A stretch of DNA of 64,000 nucleotides from Croceivirga sp. (GCA_028284285.1 JANQSA010000081.1:1-64000), one strand, 5' to 3'; positions 34,006 through 43,394 are shown, counted from the stretch's first letter. Notes: generated by a model from the letters alone, not told the origin. A program made the numbers and translations.

Positions 34006-34476
34006 ATGCAAAACTATTTTAGTGCCATCGGAGAAAAGATAACGCTGGGAATGCCTGCCCCGGACGGTTATATAGAACATCTTGAGCAGGTAATCCATTT
34101 AAGAGCCTACCTAAAGACCGGAAAGATCCATTTCCTGCTGTTTTCCGGAGATATCCCAAACGGGGAAACCGTAGATTTTCTGAACGACGTTTATGACTTT
34201 ATCGATCATTGTTATAACGGTTTAATAACGCCTTCTATTGTCACCCAAAACACATCCAACGCTTTGTGGGGAGAAAGAAGTCGGTTATGGGATTGCAATA
34301 GTCTCTTACACCTTAAATATAATACTGAGGATGCGCCAAGTCTTTATTCCATAAGGCCGGATGGTAATATCGATTTCTTTAGCAAGGCATTTACCATAAC
34401 AGAGATGGACCGTTATCTGGAAATGCTATATCACTTCAACTATTATCAAACGCAATCTATCCTAATCGATTTGTAA
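34006..34476 (+). CDS. Stand-alone thioredoxin-like protein resembling aromatic hydroxylase C-terminal domain (1)
   Basis: A 156-residue cytoplasmic protein. The pattern 'LGMPAPDGYIEHLEQVIHLRAYLKTGKIHFLLFSGDIPN' at the start and 'SLYSIRPDGNIDFFSKAFTITEMDRYLEML' at the end matches the C-terminal thioredoxin-fold domain of FAD-dependent phenol/aromatic hydroxylases ('G..APD..L', 'LLLF', 'L.RPDG.I..R'). No FAD domain is present and no CxxC is seen, so this is a detached domain. It might bind aromatic ligands or scaffold another enzyme. It is coupled to the next gene by a 1-bp overlap. Confidence 0.6.
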   Translation: MQNYFSAIGEKITLGMPAPDGYIEHLEQVIHLRAYLKTGKIHFLLFSGDIPNGETVDFLNDVYDFIDHCYNGLITPSIVTQNTSNALWGERSRLWDCNSLLHLKYNTEDAPSLYSIRPDGNIDFFSKAFTITEMDRYLEMLYHFNYYQTQSILIDL

Positions 34477-34919
34477 TGAAAGCACCCGAGGAGAAGGCCA
34501 TGCCAACAGAAAGTCGTTCCAATGCCCGGGAGCAATACATGAAGGATTTTGTCCTGGAATTGAACCACTACCCTATTCCCCTCTTCAATGAGTTGAATGG
34601 GAAAGCGTTCAACCTGTTGTTGCTCACAGGCAAACATCCTTCTGTGAGGGTCTTACGCGGTATTGATGCCATCGAAGACATGGTCAAATCCACAAGATAT
34701 AACGTCAAGGTCCATGTCATTTCCTTCCAAACGCCACTGGATTTAAACAGGACAAGGGTTTTGGTGGACCGGGATAAGCAACTGCATCGACATTTTGAAG
34801 CGGATAGGGATACCATGATCCTTGTAAGACCGGATAAATCGGTCCTTGCGGTGGTCTCTCCTATCAGCCCTTCCATTCTAAAGACTTTGATAACCCAATT
34901 TTTAAAAATAAATGCATAA
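34476..34919 (+). CDS. Stand-alone thioredoxin-like protein resembling aromatic hydroxylase C-terminal domain (2)
   Basis: A 147-residue protein. 'FNLLLLTGKHPSVRVLRGID', then 'TRVLVDRDKQLHRHFEADRDTMILVRPDKSVLAVV' strongly recalls the hydroxylase C-terminal domain, in which 'D..G.LH.RYGA....LVRPDG.V' is diagnostic. It shares the fold type with the preceding gene but little identity. Two different detached domains side by side suggest a heterodimer. The genes lie between marR and the efflux pump under the same operator, which ties them to aromatic compounds. Confidence 0.6.
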   Translation: MKAPEEKAMPTESRSNAREQYMKDFVLELNHYPIPLFNELNGKAFNLLLLTGKHPSVRVLRGIDAIEDMVKSTRYNVKVHVISFQTPLDLNRTRVLVDRDKQLHRHFEADRDTMILVRPDKSVLAVVSPISPSILKTLITQFLKINA

Positions 34920-34921
34920 AA

Positions 34922-36040
34922 ATGAAAAGGAAAGCTATCACCCAATCCCTGTTGTTGATTGTATTGTCTTTGTTGTTCTGGCAATGCTCCAATGAAAAAA
35001 GCCAGTCGGCAAAGTCGCCCACCAAGGGTAAGGCCCTTGCTCTTAAAGCGTTTGAGACACGGAGGGTATCTACCACATCGGTTGAAAGGAATATCAGTCT
35101 TACGGGAAGAATCATTCCCCTGCAACGAATAGATGTCGTCTCTGAGGTACAGGGAAATGTAATGCCCACAAAAAAACAGTTCAAAGAAGGTATGCGTTTC
35201 CGTAAAGGGGAAACGCTGTTACGCTTGGAAGACACCAAATTCCGCTACAACCTTACCGCTCAAAAAAGTCAATTTCTCAGCGCCCTTATTTTGGCGATGT
35301 CAGATATTCAACTGGACTATCCCGAAGCGTTTGACACCTGGAATTCATTCTTGAAGAATGTTAAGGTAGAAGCGCCACTTCCTGACCTCCCGGAAATCCG
35401 AAACGAGCAACTGCGTTACTTTTTAGCCGGTAAAAACATCCTTAATCTTTACTATGGCATACAAAGTGGTGAGGAGACCCTTCGCGATTATCGCATAGTT
35501 GCTCCATTTAACGGTGCCCTGACCAAAGCTATGGTAAATGCCGGTGATTTGGTACGTCCCGGGGTAAAAGTAGGGGAGTTTATACAGACGGACACCTACG
35601 AGGTTAAAGCTGCCGTCGCGGCCTCCGACCTGCCAATGCTCAAGGTAGGCCATAAAGTACCGCTCTTTGCGAGGAATATCGACAAGGAAGTAACGGGTAC
35701 CATCACGCGTATTGGTCAATCCGTTGATGTTTCTACTCAGGCTGTAACTGTCTTTTTACAGGTTTCCGGTGCCGATCTGAAGGAGGGCATGTATCTGGAG
35801 GGGAGTGTGGATATTGGAAATTATAAGGATGCCTTTGAAATACCCAAGGAGATTCTTTCCAGGGATAACCATGTCCTTGTGATAAAGGATTCCACTGTAG
35901 TAGCCAAGCCGGTGAAGCTATTGCAGATGAACTCCAAAAATGCGGTAGTACAAGGATTGTCCAATGGCGACATGTTGATCATAGAGGAAGTAACCGACCC
36001 TATCCAGGGGGTAAGGGCCATCGCAAAGAATACGCCATGA
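34922..36040 (+). CDS. RND efflux periplasmic adaptor lipoprotein
   Basis: A 372-residue membrane-fusion (HlyD/AcrA-type) protein with a lipoprotein signal ('LLFWQC'). The lipoyl-like halves are 'RIDVVSEVQGNVMPTKKQFKEGMRFRKGETLLRLE' and 'APFNGALTKAMVNAGDLVRPGVKVGEFIQ', followed by beta-barrel and membrane-proximal domains ('GTITRIGQSVDVSTQAVTVFLQV', 'EGMYLEGSVDIG', 'IPKEIL'). The helical hairpin between the lipoyl halves is short. It bridges the inner-membrane pump and the TolC-like channel encoded next; ATG and stop overlap by 4 bp with the pump gene. Confidence 0.9.
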   Translation: MKRKAITQSLLLIVLSLLFWQCSNEKSQSAKSPTKGKALALKAFETRRVSTTSVERNISLTGRIIPLQRIDVVSEVQGNVMPTKKQFKEGMRFRKGETLLRLEDTKFRYNLTAQKSQFLSALILAMSDIQLDYPEAFDTWNSFLKNVKVEAPLPDLPEIRNEQLRYFLAGKNILNLYYGIQSGEETLRDYRIVAPFNGALTKAMVNAGDLVRPGVKVGEFIQTDTYEVKAAVAASDLPMLKVGHKVPLFARNIDKEVTGTITRIGQSVDVSTQAVTVFLQVSGADLKEGMYLEGSVDIGNYKDAFEIPKEILSRDNHVLVIKDSTVVAKPVKLLQMNSKNAVVQGLSNGDMLIIEEVTDPIQGVRAIAKNTP

Positions 36041-39000
36041 GAAATACGGTAAAATACTTTATCAAGCGGCCCACGCTTGTAAACTTGATGATGTTTCTGT
36101 TATTGGGACTCGGCTTTTTGAAATTGACCCAGACCCAAAATACCAACTTTCCCAAGCAAAAGGTGCGGTTTATTGATGTGTCCGTTGCCTTTCCCGGGGC
36201 CAGCCCGGCCGAGGTGGAAGAGGGTATTACCATTAAGATAGAAGACAATCTGGAGGGCATCGAAGGTATTGACCGGGTCATCTCGGCCTCTGAGGATAAC
36301 AAGGCTACAATAGAAGTAGAATTGACCGAAAAGACCGATGCGGATAAGATGTTAGTGGAGGTCAAAAATGCCATTGACAAGATCAACAACTTCCCTTCCG
36401 GGGTAGAGCCGGCCTCCGTAGTGAAGCGCGATCCGATGGACATCACGGTGAGTTTCGGGATCATGGCCGATGATACACCGCTTTCCACTATTAAGGATAT
36501 AGCCAAGGACATTGAGGACGATTTTCTGGCACAACCCGGAATATCCCAGGTGTTTATCGAGGGGGTCCCGGAAGAAGAAATTGAGATTCAACTCAGGGAA
36601 AATGATCTTCAACGGTATAACCTAACCATAGCCGAGGTCAGTAACGCGGTCAAGGCGGCCAATCTGGAATCCTTTGGCGGGACCATCGAGAACGAAAACG
36701 AAAACATCAATATCAAAGCGGATAGCAAGGGCTACTACGGCAAAGACCTATTGAACATTATTGTGGCCGCACTGCCCGACGGACAAACCGTGTATCTCAA
36801 GGATGTCGCTGATGTAAAGGACCGTTTCAAGGACAGTGCCACGGGAAGGTTTTTCAGGGGAAAGCCTATCATTACCATGAGTGTACACACCTTGAACAAC
36901 GAAGACATATTGGCCAATGCGGAGTTTATCAAGAATTACATAGCGGACTACAACGAAACCCACTCCGGGGTACAACTTAAGGTCCTGGAAGATGGCACCA
37001 TTAACCTAAAAAGCCGCATCGGGACCATGATAGAAAATGGTATCACCGGGATCATATTGGTACTCCTGGTTCTCGCCTTGTTCTTGGATCGGTACCTGGC
37101 ATTCTGGTTGGCGGTAAAGATTCCCATCGTTTTGTTGGGGATGTTCCTGCTCACGGATATCCAGGATATGACCATTAACATGGTGTCGCTGTTCGGTTTT
37201 ATTTTGGTCCTGGGAATACTGGTGGACGATGCCGTAGTTGTCGGAGAGAACATTTATCGGCATGCCAAGGAATTGGGGAAAACACCGCTTAAGGCGGCGG
37301 TGGATGGTACCATGGAAATGTTCTCCCCTGTTATCATCTCCCTGGCCACCACGGCTACCGCTTTTGCCATGTTCATGTTCCTGCCGCAACAGGTAGGGGA
37401 ATTCTTTGCAGAAATAGGATTTGTGGTCATCGCCGTGCTGATCATGGCCATCATAGAGACCTTCTTTATCCTCCCCGGGCACGTGGCGCATGCCAAGGGT
37501 ATCCGGGAAAATGTAAAGCTCACTAAGATTGAAAAAGTCTTTACCAATGCCATGAACTGGTTACGGAACAAGGCCTTCATGCCCCATTTTCAAAGAACGG
37601 TGATGCGAAGCAAATACACCCGTGCCATTACGGTAGTTGTCTTTATTGTGCTCCTGGCGGGCTCAATTGGCCTCGTGGGCTCGGGAGTCCAAGGATTTAC
37701 TTTCTTCCCGAACATTGATGATGATGCCGTATTTATTGAAATGGAACTACCTCCGGGAACACCTGTAGAGGTTACACGAAACAAACTTTCGGCCATTGAA
37801 GAGGCGGTTTGGCGGGTCAATGAGGACTATTCCAAAAGGAGATCCGATGGAAATGAGGTAGTCCAATATGTGGAATTGATAACAGGGCCTTTGGACAATC
37901 AGGGGGAATTAAAGATTACCTTTTTAAATGGTGAGGTCAGGGGTATCAGCTCCTTTGAGCTATCGCGGGCCTTTGCGGACGAGGCCCCACCTGTTCCCGA
38001 GGCTACGCGAATGATCTACGGCCTTGGGGCTACCTCCGCCCTGTTCGGCTTACCCGTGTCCTTCGCCCTTAAAAGTTATGACCTGGACGAAGTGCGCGGG
38101 GCAAAAGAAGCGCTAAAAGCTGGTATGCGAAAAATGGAGGATCTAAGGGACGTTTCGGATAATGACCTGGAAGGGATCCGCGAATATCGTATTAAACTGA
38201 AATCGAACGCTGACTTATTGGGACTTGATTTGAGCTATGTGATGAGCCAGGTACGTGCCGCATTCTTTGGGGTGGAAGCACAGAGCTTGCAACGTGGCGA
38301 CGAGGAGGTGGAGATTTGGGTAAGGTATCCGGAATCAGGAAGAAGAAACAAACAGCAATTGCTGGATATGCGCATCAATACCCCGGAAGGCAATGCCTAT
38401 AAATTAAGCGAGATTGCCTATGTGGAAGAGGGTACGGGCAACCTTACCATCAACCACCTGGATGGCCAACGTGAGATACGTGTGGAGGCCAATGTGGCCA
38501 ATATGAACGTTTCCGCTCCCCAAGCAATTGGGTTTATCGAAACAGCGCTATTGCCGGACATATTGGAGCAATACCCCTCGGTTACCTATTCTGTGGAGGG
38601 GCAAAGCAGGCAAGCCTTTAAATTGATCGATGCGATGAAGATCGTGGGGCCTATCATCCTGATATTGATTTTTGCGCTCATCGTATTCAACTGCAATTCG
38701 TTTTCACAGGCGACCATGATTTTCCTGTTGTTCCCCTTTGCCCTGACCGGGGTGATATTGGGACACTTTGTCCATGCAACGGCCCTGAACATTTTTAGTC
38801 TTATCGGAACCATTGCGCTAATTGGTGTTTTTGTAAACAACACCCTGGTCTATATATCCACATTGAACGATTTGTTGCAGGAAGGCAAGGGATTTATGGA
38901 ATCCGTAAAAGAGGCCGCTTATAGCAGGTTTAGACCCATTATCCTAACCACTATTACCACAGTGGCGGGACTCGGGCCACTGATATTTTCAAATAGCCTT

Positions 39001-39207
39001 AGTGCGCAGTTCTTAAAGGGGCCGGCCATTGCCATAGCCTATGGACTGCTGTTCGGAGTATTCAATGTGCTTTTCCTGATGCCCATTTTCCTGATCAGCC
39101 TGAACAGGCTGCGGCTTTGGGTCAACAGATTAATCACCAAAAATAAAAATGTCACCCCGGAAGCCCTGGAACCTGCAGTACGGTTGGTGAACAGTAAACT
39201 TGAGTAA
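36037..39207 (+). CDS. RND-family efflux permease (AcrB-like)
   Basis: A 1056-residue proton-driven inner-membrane transporter with the usual twelve membrane segments and two large periplasmic loops. Landmarks are the N-terminal 'FIKRPTLVNLMMFLLLGLG', the repeated 'VDVSVAFPGASPAEVEEGI', the TM4 proton relay 'VLGILVDDAVVVGENIYRHAKE' with paired Asp, and the C-terminal 'ALIGVFVNNTLVYISTLND' and 'AAYSRFRPIILTTITTVAGLGPL'. It belongs to the HAE-type drug and hydrophobe branch, not the heavy-metal branch, judging by loop pattern. The operon context suggests export of aromatic or halogenated compounds. Confidence 0.92.
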   Translation: MRNTVKYFIKRPTLVNLMMFLLLGLGFLKLTQTQNTNFPKQKVRFIDVSVAFPGASPAEVEEGITIKIEDNLEGIEGIDRVISASEDNKATIEVELTEKTDADKMLVEVKNAIDKINNFPSGVEPASVVKRDPMDITVSFGIMADDTPLSTIKDIAKDIEDDFLAQPGISQVFIEGVPEEEIEIQLRENDLQRYNLTIAEVSNAVKAANLESFGGTIENENENINIKADSKGYYGKDLLNIIVAALPDGQTVYLKDVADVKDRFKDSATGRFFRGKPIITMSVHTLNNEDILANAEFIKNYIADYNETHSGVQLKVLEDGTINLKSRIGTMIENGITGIILVLLVLALFLDRYLAFWLAVKIPIVLLGMFLLTDIQDMTINMVSLFGFILVLGILVDDAVVVGENIYRHAKELGKTPLKAAVDGTMEMFSPVIISLATTATAFAMFMFLPQQVGEFFAEIGFVVIAVLIMAIIETFFILPGHVAHAKGIRENVKLTKIEKVFTNAMNWLRNKAFMPHFQRTVMRSKYTRAITVVVFIVLLAGSIGLVGSGVQGFTFFPNIDDDAVFIEMELPPGTPVEVTRNKLSAIEEAVWRVNEDYSKRRSDGNEVVQYVELITGPLDNQGELKITFLNGEVRGISSFELSRAFADEAPPVPEATRMIYGLGATSALFGLPVSFALKSYDLDEVRGAKEALKAGMRKMEDLRDVSDNDLEGIREYRIKLKSNADLLGLDLSYVMSQVRAAFFGVEAQSLQRGDEEVEIWVRYPESGRRNKQQLLDMRINTPEGNAYKLSEIAYVEEGTGNLTINHLDGQREIRVEANVANMNVSAPQAIGFIETALLPDILEQYPSVTYSVEGQSRQAFKLIDAMKIVGPIILILIFALIVFNCNSFSQATMIFLLFPFALTGVILGHFVHATALNIFSLIGTIALIGVFVNNTLVYISTLNDLLQEGKGFMESVKEAAYSRFRPIILTTITTVAGLGPLIFSNSLSAQFLKGPAIAIAYGLLFGVFNVLFLMPIFLISLNRLRLWVNRLITKNKNVTPEALEPAVRLVNSKLE

Positions 39208-39209
39208 CT

Positions 39210-40535
39210 ATGCAATCAAAAATTGGAATTCTTGTATTTCTTTTTGCAGGCTTTTCGATGTCCTCACAGGAACTATTGACCTTGGACGAGGCCATATCGA
39301 CTACGCTTGGCAAGAACTATGATATTAAAATAGCCCGTTTGGATACGGTGGTTTCCAAAAACAACACTAGCTGGGGCAATGCGGGACTACTGCCCAACGT
39401 ATATGTGGATGGGGCCTATAATTACAGTGAAAATAATACGGATATTGATATTGCGCCCTTAGAGCCGGGAGGTGCCGCCAGCAACATCAACCTTGATGCG
39501 GCCGAGACCACTCGCGAGAATGCCTCCATAAACCTGGAGTATACCTTATTTGATGGTTTGGGGGGGTACCATAGACTGGAATTGTTACGATCGGTCAACG
39601 AAGCTACTGTTTTGCAAACCCGGTTATTGGTGGAAAACACCGTTCTCAATACGGTATTCCTTTATCTCAATGTGGCGACCCAACAGGCCAATCTTACCAT
39701 TTCCGAAGAACAATTGGCCATTAGTGCCGAGCAATTGCGAAGGGCAAAATCACAGCAACGTTTTGGAGCAGCAAATCAGACCCAGGTTTTGCAGGCAGAA
39801 GTGAATGTGAAGAACGATAGTGTTTCGCTACGCCAAAACAAATTGCGCTACCAAATTGCAAAAACAGATTTGAACGTCTTTATGGGACGGGATCCAAAGT
39901 TGGACTTCACCGTTTTGGAGACCGTGGAATTCTATCCCATGGTTGCCAAAGAAAAATTGGAACAAAAGGTTCTGGAGAATAACGCCAGGATACAAATTTC
40001 CCTTAGCGGGTTGGAAATTGCAGAAAGTGAACTTTCCGTGAACAAGGCCAATCGCTATCCCAAATTGTTTTTAAATGGAGGGTATAGCTATTTCAACGAA
40101 GAGAATGAAGCAGGCCTGCTACAGGCCACCCAACTGGATGGATGGAATGTTGGATTGGGGCTACGATTGAATGTTTTCGATGGCGGCAGGGTAAACCGGA
40201 GTATACAAAATGCCAAAATAGCCCTGGAACAGAACCAGATACAAACGGATAAGATAAAACTGGAGGTATTACGGGATTTTGAAAATAGCCATACGGAGTA
40301 TCTCCAATCCCTGGAAGATTTAAGGATTGAGCAGTCTAACCAGGTCACCTTTGAGCAGAATTTTGAGCGGAGTCAAATCGATTTTGATAATGGTCAGATA
40401 AGCAATACCCAATTACGGGATGCCCAGTTGGACCTTTCTGCAGCCAAACTCCGAATTGTTACAGCTACCTATAAGGTAAAGCAGTTTGAATCACAACTGT
40501 TGCAGCTTACAGGCGCCATGCTATCTGTGAATTGA
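39210..40535 (+). CDS. TolC-family outer-membrane efflux channel
   Basis: A 441-residue outer-membrane factor with a signal peptide ('AGFSMSSQ') and two internally repeated coiled-coil halves ('LTLDEAISTTLGKNYDIKIARLD', 'VSKNNTSWGNAGLLPNVYVDGAYNYSE', later 'ISLSGLEIAESELSVNKANRYPKLFLNGGYSYF' and 'LRDAQLDLSAAKLRIVTATYKVKQFESQLLQLTG'). It completes the three-part efflux system and is the last gene of the operon that begins behind marR. A 47-nt hairpin lies 130 bp downstream. Confidence 0.92.
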   Translation: MQSKIGILVFLFAGFSMSSQELLTLDEAISTTLGKNYDIKIARLDTVVSKNNTSWGNAGLLPNVYVDGAYNYSENNTDIDIAPLEPGGAASNINLDAAETTRENASINLEYTLFDGLGGYHRLELLRSVNEATVLQTRLLVENTVLNTVFLYLNVATQQANLTISEEQLAISAEQLRRAKSQQRFGAANQTQVLQAEVNVKNDSVSLRQNKLRYQIAKTDLNVFMGRDPKLDFTVLETVEFYPMVAKEKLEQKVLENNARIQISLSGLEIAESELSVNKANRYPKLFLNGGYSYFNEENEAGLLQATQLDGWNVGLGLRLNVFDGGRVNRSIQNAKIALEQNQIQTDKIKLEVLRDFENSHTEYLQSLEDLRIEQSNQVTFEQNFERSQIDFDNGQISNTQLRDAQLDLSAAKLRIVTATYKVKQFESQLLQLTGAMLSVN

Positions 40536-40664
40536 ATGCAATAGTGATGAAAATGATTGTTAAAGAAACTTTTACCGAGTGTACCCGGTCATTTTTCCTG
40601 ATCCAGGGGAACACACTTTTTTGTTCTTGAAAGTTTTGAGTTAGTGTTTTGTGGGTGTTCTCTA

Positions 40665-40711
40665 TAGCAGCCCAAATCCATGGCCACAGGCAATATGGAA
40701 AAGGGCTGCTA
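40665..40711 (+). terminator. Long nested hairpin after the efflux operon (terminator or leader RNA)
   Basis: TAGCAGCCC (40665-40673) pairs perfectly with GGGCTGCTA (40703-40711). Inside, CCAT pairs with ATGG and GCC with GGC around an ACA loop, giving three stacked stems. The tail is only TTTATT. It could terminate the efflux operon or be part of the 5' leader of the cyclase gene that follows. Confidence 0.5.
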
Positions 40712-40749
40712 TTTATTATCCAATGCACAATAGAAAAGAAAAAACAAAA

Positions 40750-41850
40750 ATGAAGGAAATGACATTGTCCAAAAAAATACAGCCACTATTGGAGTACCTG
40801 ATAATCCTGATATTCTTTATTGGGGGCTGTAACCTTTTTATTTACTTCAAGACAGCCGGATTGAACAGTGTATTCCTGGATTTGGGAAATAGGCCGTTTA
40901 ATCCTGTAGAAGCCCATATTAAGGCTACCATAGGCGGTCTGTTCTATGGATTGGTGCTTATCGGTTTTGAAACACTCATTTACCCAAAATTGGGGCACTA
41001 TTTAAAACGAAGGCAACGGCGCTTTTTTTGGTTGTTGTCCATACCATTGCTTATAGTAGGTTCTATTATTATCATCAATGCGGCCTACAGTCATTATGTG
41101 TTGGATAAATACTGGGAGGAATCAATGGCTATGGCATTGGCATTTGTAAAATCAAGCCTGTTTGTTTCTTTCCTGGTCTACGGCATCTTTATGAGCCTGG
41201 CTGTAAGTTTTGTGAGGCAACTACGGATCAATTTCGGGGAAACCGTCTTTTTGAACTATCTCTACGGGAAGTATTCCAACCCGCTGGTAGAGCGCCGCAC
41301 TTTCATGTTCCTCGATTTAAATAATTCCACCCACATCGCTGAATCCCTGGGCCATGTGAAATACAGCCGCTTTTTAAACAAGTGCTTTAATGATATTTTA
41401 AATGCACTGCAGACATTTCGTTTCGACCTGTACCAGTTTGTAGGGGACGAGATTGTGTTCACATGGGAAATACGGAAGGACGATGATGGAAAGGCCATTA
41501 AGATGTACAGGGCCATTCAAAAAGCTTTGGAACATAACCAGGGAGAATACGCCAGACTTTTTGGGTTTGCACCTGTATTTAAAGCTGCTGTTAGTTCGGG
41601 CAGTGTCACCGCTACCATTGTGGGAAAGCGTAAAAAATCCATTGCTTACCATGGAGATGTACTGAACACCACAGCACGTCTGCTTGGAATGTGCAAACCT
41701 TTAAAGAGTCCTTTGTTGTTTACGGATTTTTATCTCAAAAACCTTCGACCCCCCCTGTTTTTTGAACCCAAATTCCTGACGGAGCTGAAACTACAAGGCA
41801 AAAACAATAGCAGTAAGATTTACGCTCCTAAAAATATGATGATAGTATGA
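40750..41850 (+). CDS. Membrane-bound class III adenylate/guanylate cyclase
   Basis: A 366-residue protein; the ATG at 40750 (MKEMTLSKKIQPLLEYL) is preferred, but the frame stays open upstream and an ATG at 40723 is possible. Four membrane segments fill about residues 10-160. The cyclase domain (about 175-350) has the metal Asp residues in 'FMFLDLNNSTHIAE' and 'QFVGDEIVFTWE', and the transition-state Asn/Arg in 'GDVLNTTARL'. The product nucleotide cannot be assigned firmly. It overlaps the next gene by 4 bp (ATGA), linking a second messenger to lipid A modification. Confidence 0.85.
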   Translation: MKEMTLSKKIQPLLEYLIILIFFIGGCNLFIYFKTAGLNSVFLDLGNRPFNPVEAHIKATIGGLFYGLVLIGFETLIYPKLGHYLKRRQRRFFWLLSIPLLIVGSIIIINAAYSHYVLDKYWEESMAMALAFVKSSLFVSFLVYGIFMSLAVSFVRQLRINFGETVFLNYLYGKYSNPLVERRTFMFLDLNNSTHIAESLGHVKYSRFLNKCFNDILNALQTFRFDLYQFVGDEIVFTWEIRKDDDGKAIKMYRAIQKALEHNQGEYARLFGFAPVFKAAVSSGSVTATIVGKRKKSIAYHGDVLNTTARLLGMCKPLKSPLLFTDFYLKNLRPPLFFEPKFLTELKLQGKNNSSKIYAPKNMMIV

Positions 41851-42809
41851 AGTGGGTGTTGGTATTTACTGGATTGTGTATGTTCGGGATGCCCGGATTT
41901 TCCCAAAACAAGGATATGTATCGCTATGAGGTGGAATTGGGTACGGACAATGATTTTTTGATACTCTATACGGCAACAGATCGGTATTATACGTATGGTT
42001 TAAACGGAACTTTTAAATGGAGGTCGAATAAAGAGGATAAACAGGGCTTTTTAGGAAGACTGTTTCCCAATACAACTTCCTATTACGAATCTCTGGGAAT
42101 CAGTATCGAAGCATACACTCCGAATTACCTGCCCGACGGGAGTCCCGATCCGAATGATGATCGACCCTATTCCGGATGGTCCTATATCGATTATAAAATC
42201 ACCTATGAGCTGCAGGGTGCATTTATCCAGCTAGGCGCCGATGTAGGGATCATGGGGCCGGATTCCAAGGCCGGAGATGTACAAAACTGGTTCCATAGAA
42301 CGATTTCAAATGACCCCGAATTGAGCGGCTGGGAAGACCAGTTACCAAACCAAATAGGCATCAATATAAGGGCGGCAGCAGGGAATTCTTTTTTAAGCGC
42401 ACCATGGTTCGATGCCTTTTATACAATAGACGCTTCCATAGGTAATATCCTGATATATGCCCAACCCAAAATTGGATTACGTTTCGGTAAATTCGATCTG
42501 CTTTCGAAGTCCATTTCACAAAACCACCAATTACTGGGCACTACTAAAAAGGTGGAATACTTCTTTGAGCTGGGTGGGGGGTTTCGATTTTCGGCTTACA
42601 ATGCCACACTACAAGGAAACATTTTCGAGAACAGTTCCCTATTGAGTCAGGAAGAAATCAATAACGCCATATTTCATTCACAGATGGCCATCAATTTACT
42701 TTATAAGCGGTTTTCTGCCAAAGTGGTCTACCACCTTTCAACAGGAGAACTGAGTAGTGTGGATACACATCGTTATGCAGAATTAAAAGTGGGATACAGG
42801 TTTAATTAG
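41847..42809 (+). CDS. LpxR-like lipid A 3'-O-deacylase
   Basis: A 320-residue outer-membrane beta barrel with a signal peptide ('MPGFSQNKD'). LpxR enzymes remove the 3'-acyloxyacyl chain of lipid A from the outer leaflet. Family blocks present are 'ELGTDNDFLILYTATDRYYTYGL' (active-site Asn-Asp and Thr), 'DDRPYSGWSYID', 'DVGIMGPDSKAGDVQNWFHRTI' with the catalytic His, and 'GWEDQLPNQIGIN'. The final strand ends in 'ELKVGYRFN'. It is translationally coupled to the upstream cyclase and lies 9 bp before a TetR regulator. Confidence 0.85.
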   Translation: MKWVLVFTGLCMFGMPGFSQNKDMYRYEVELGTDNDFLILYTATDRYYTYGLNGTFKWRSNKEDKQGFLGRLFPNTTSYYESLGISIEAYTPNYLPDGSPDPNDDRPYSGWSYIDYKITYELQGAFIQLGADVGIMGPDSKAGDVQNWFHRTISNDPELSGWEDQLPNQIGINIRAAAGNSFLSAPWFDAFYTIDASIGNILIYAQPKIGLRFGKFDLLSKSISQNHQLLGTTKKVEYFFELGGGFRFSAYNATLQGNIFENSSLLSQEEINNAIFHSQMAINLLYKRFSAKVVYHLSTGELSSVDTHRYAELKVGYRFN

Positions 42810-42818
42810 CGGAGCACA

Positions 42819-43394
42819 ATGGATACGATCAAAGACAACATATTACAGGCTTCAGCAGTCATTTTACTGGAAAAGGACCAGGGACGCTATACTATGGATC
42901 ATTTGGCCGCGGATCTCAATCGAAGTAAAAAGACGATTTACAAATATTTTGATTCCAAGCAAGCGTTGATCCGAAGTGTCATCAAAATCGAAACCCAAAA
43001 AATAGAAAGGACTTTTCAGGATTTGGAAAAATCAAATAGGTCGGCGGAGGACCGTTTGATTGAAACAGTATATCTGATCGATGCGACGATCTCCAAAATC
43101 CAAAATTCCATTCTATACAAGCAGATGGGTGATCAGAACCTTTTTATCGAACACTACTTTGACTTGCGTGTCAGCATTTTTGAAACCTATTTGCAACGCT
43201 TCCTGCAGCCACTTGAGAAAAAGCTTTGTGTCCGTTTCAAGAGCAGCAGGATGATGACCCAATTTGTGATTGCGACTATAGAGGGGCATTATTTCTACAC
43301 TTTAAAGGACAGCAAACAGATTTCGGATAAGGATTTTACGGATGGCCTGGCTTTTTTGATACATAACACCCTGGTAAACACGGAAGCCTTATGA
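42819..43394 (+). CDS. TetR/AcrR-family regulator (first)
   Basis: A 191-residue TetR-type repressor with the N-terminal HTH 'RYTMDHLAADLNRSKKTIYKYFDSKQALIRSVI' (about residues 22-55) and an all-helical ligand-binding domain. The start follows the LpxR-like stop by 9 bp and the end overlaps the channel gene by 4 bp (ATGA). It probably controls this small operon (cyclase, LpxR-like, TetR, channel), but no operator was identified. Confidence 0.85.
   Translation: MDTIKDNILQASAVILLEKDQGRYTMDHLAADLNRSKKTIYKYFDSKQALIRSVIKIETQKIERTFQDLEKSNRSAEDRLIETVYLIDATISKIQNSILYKQMGDQNLFIEHYFDLRVSIFETYLQRFLQPLEKKLCVRFKSSRMMTQFVIATIEGHYFYTLKDSKQISDKDFTDGLAFLIHNTLVNTEAL

Noticed and set aside
36352-37820. Several minus-strand ORFs inside the RND pump gene
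   Set aside because: They are shadows of the strongly conserved plus-strand gene and show no family pattern.
40651-40749. N-terminal extension of the cyclase from 40651
   Set aside because: The extension reads through the nested hairpin and has no resemblance to a cyclase N-terminus; ATG 40750 begins just before the membrane domain.
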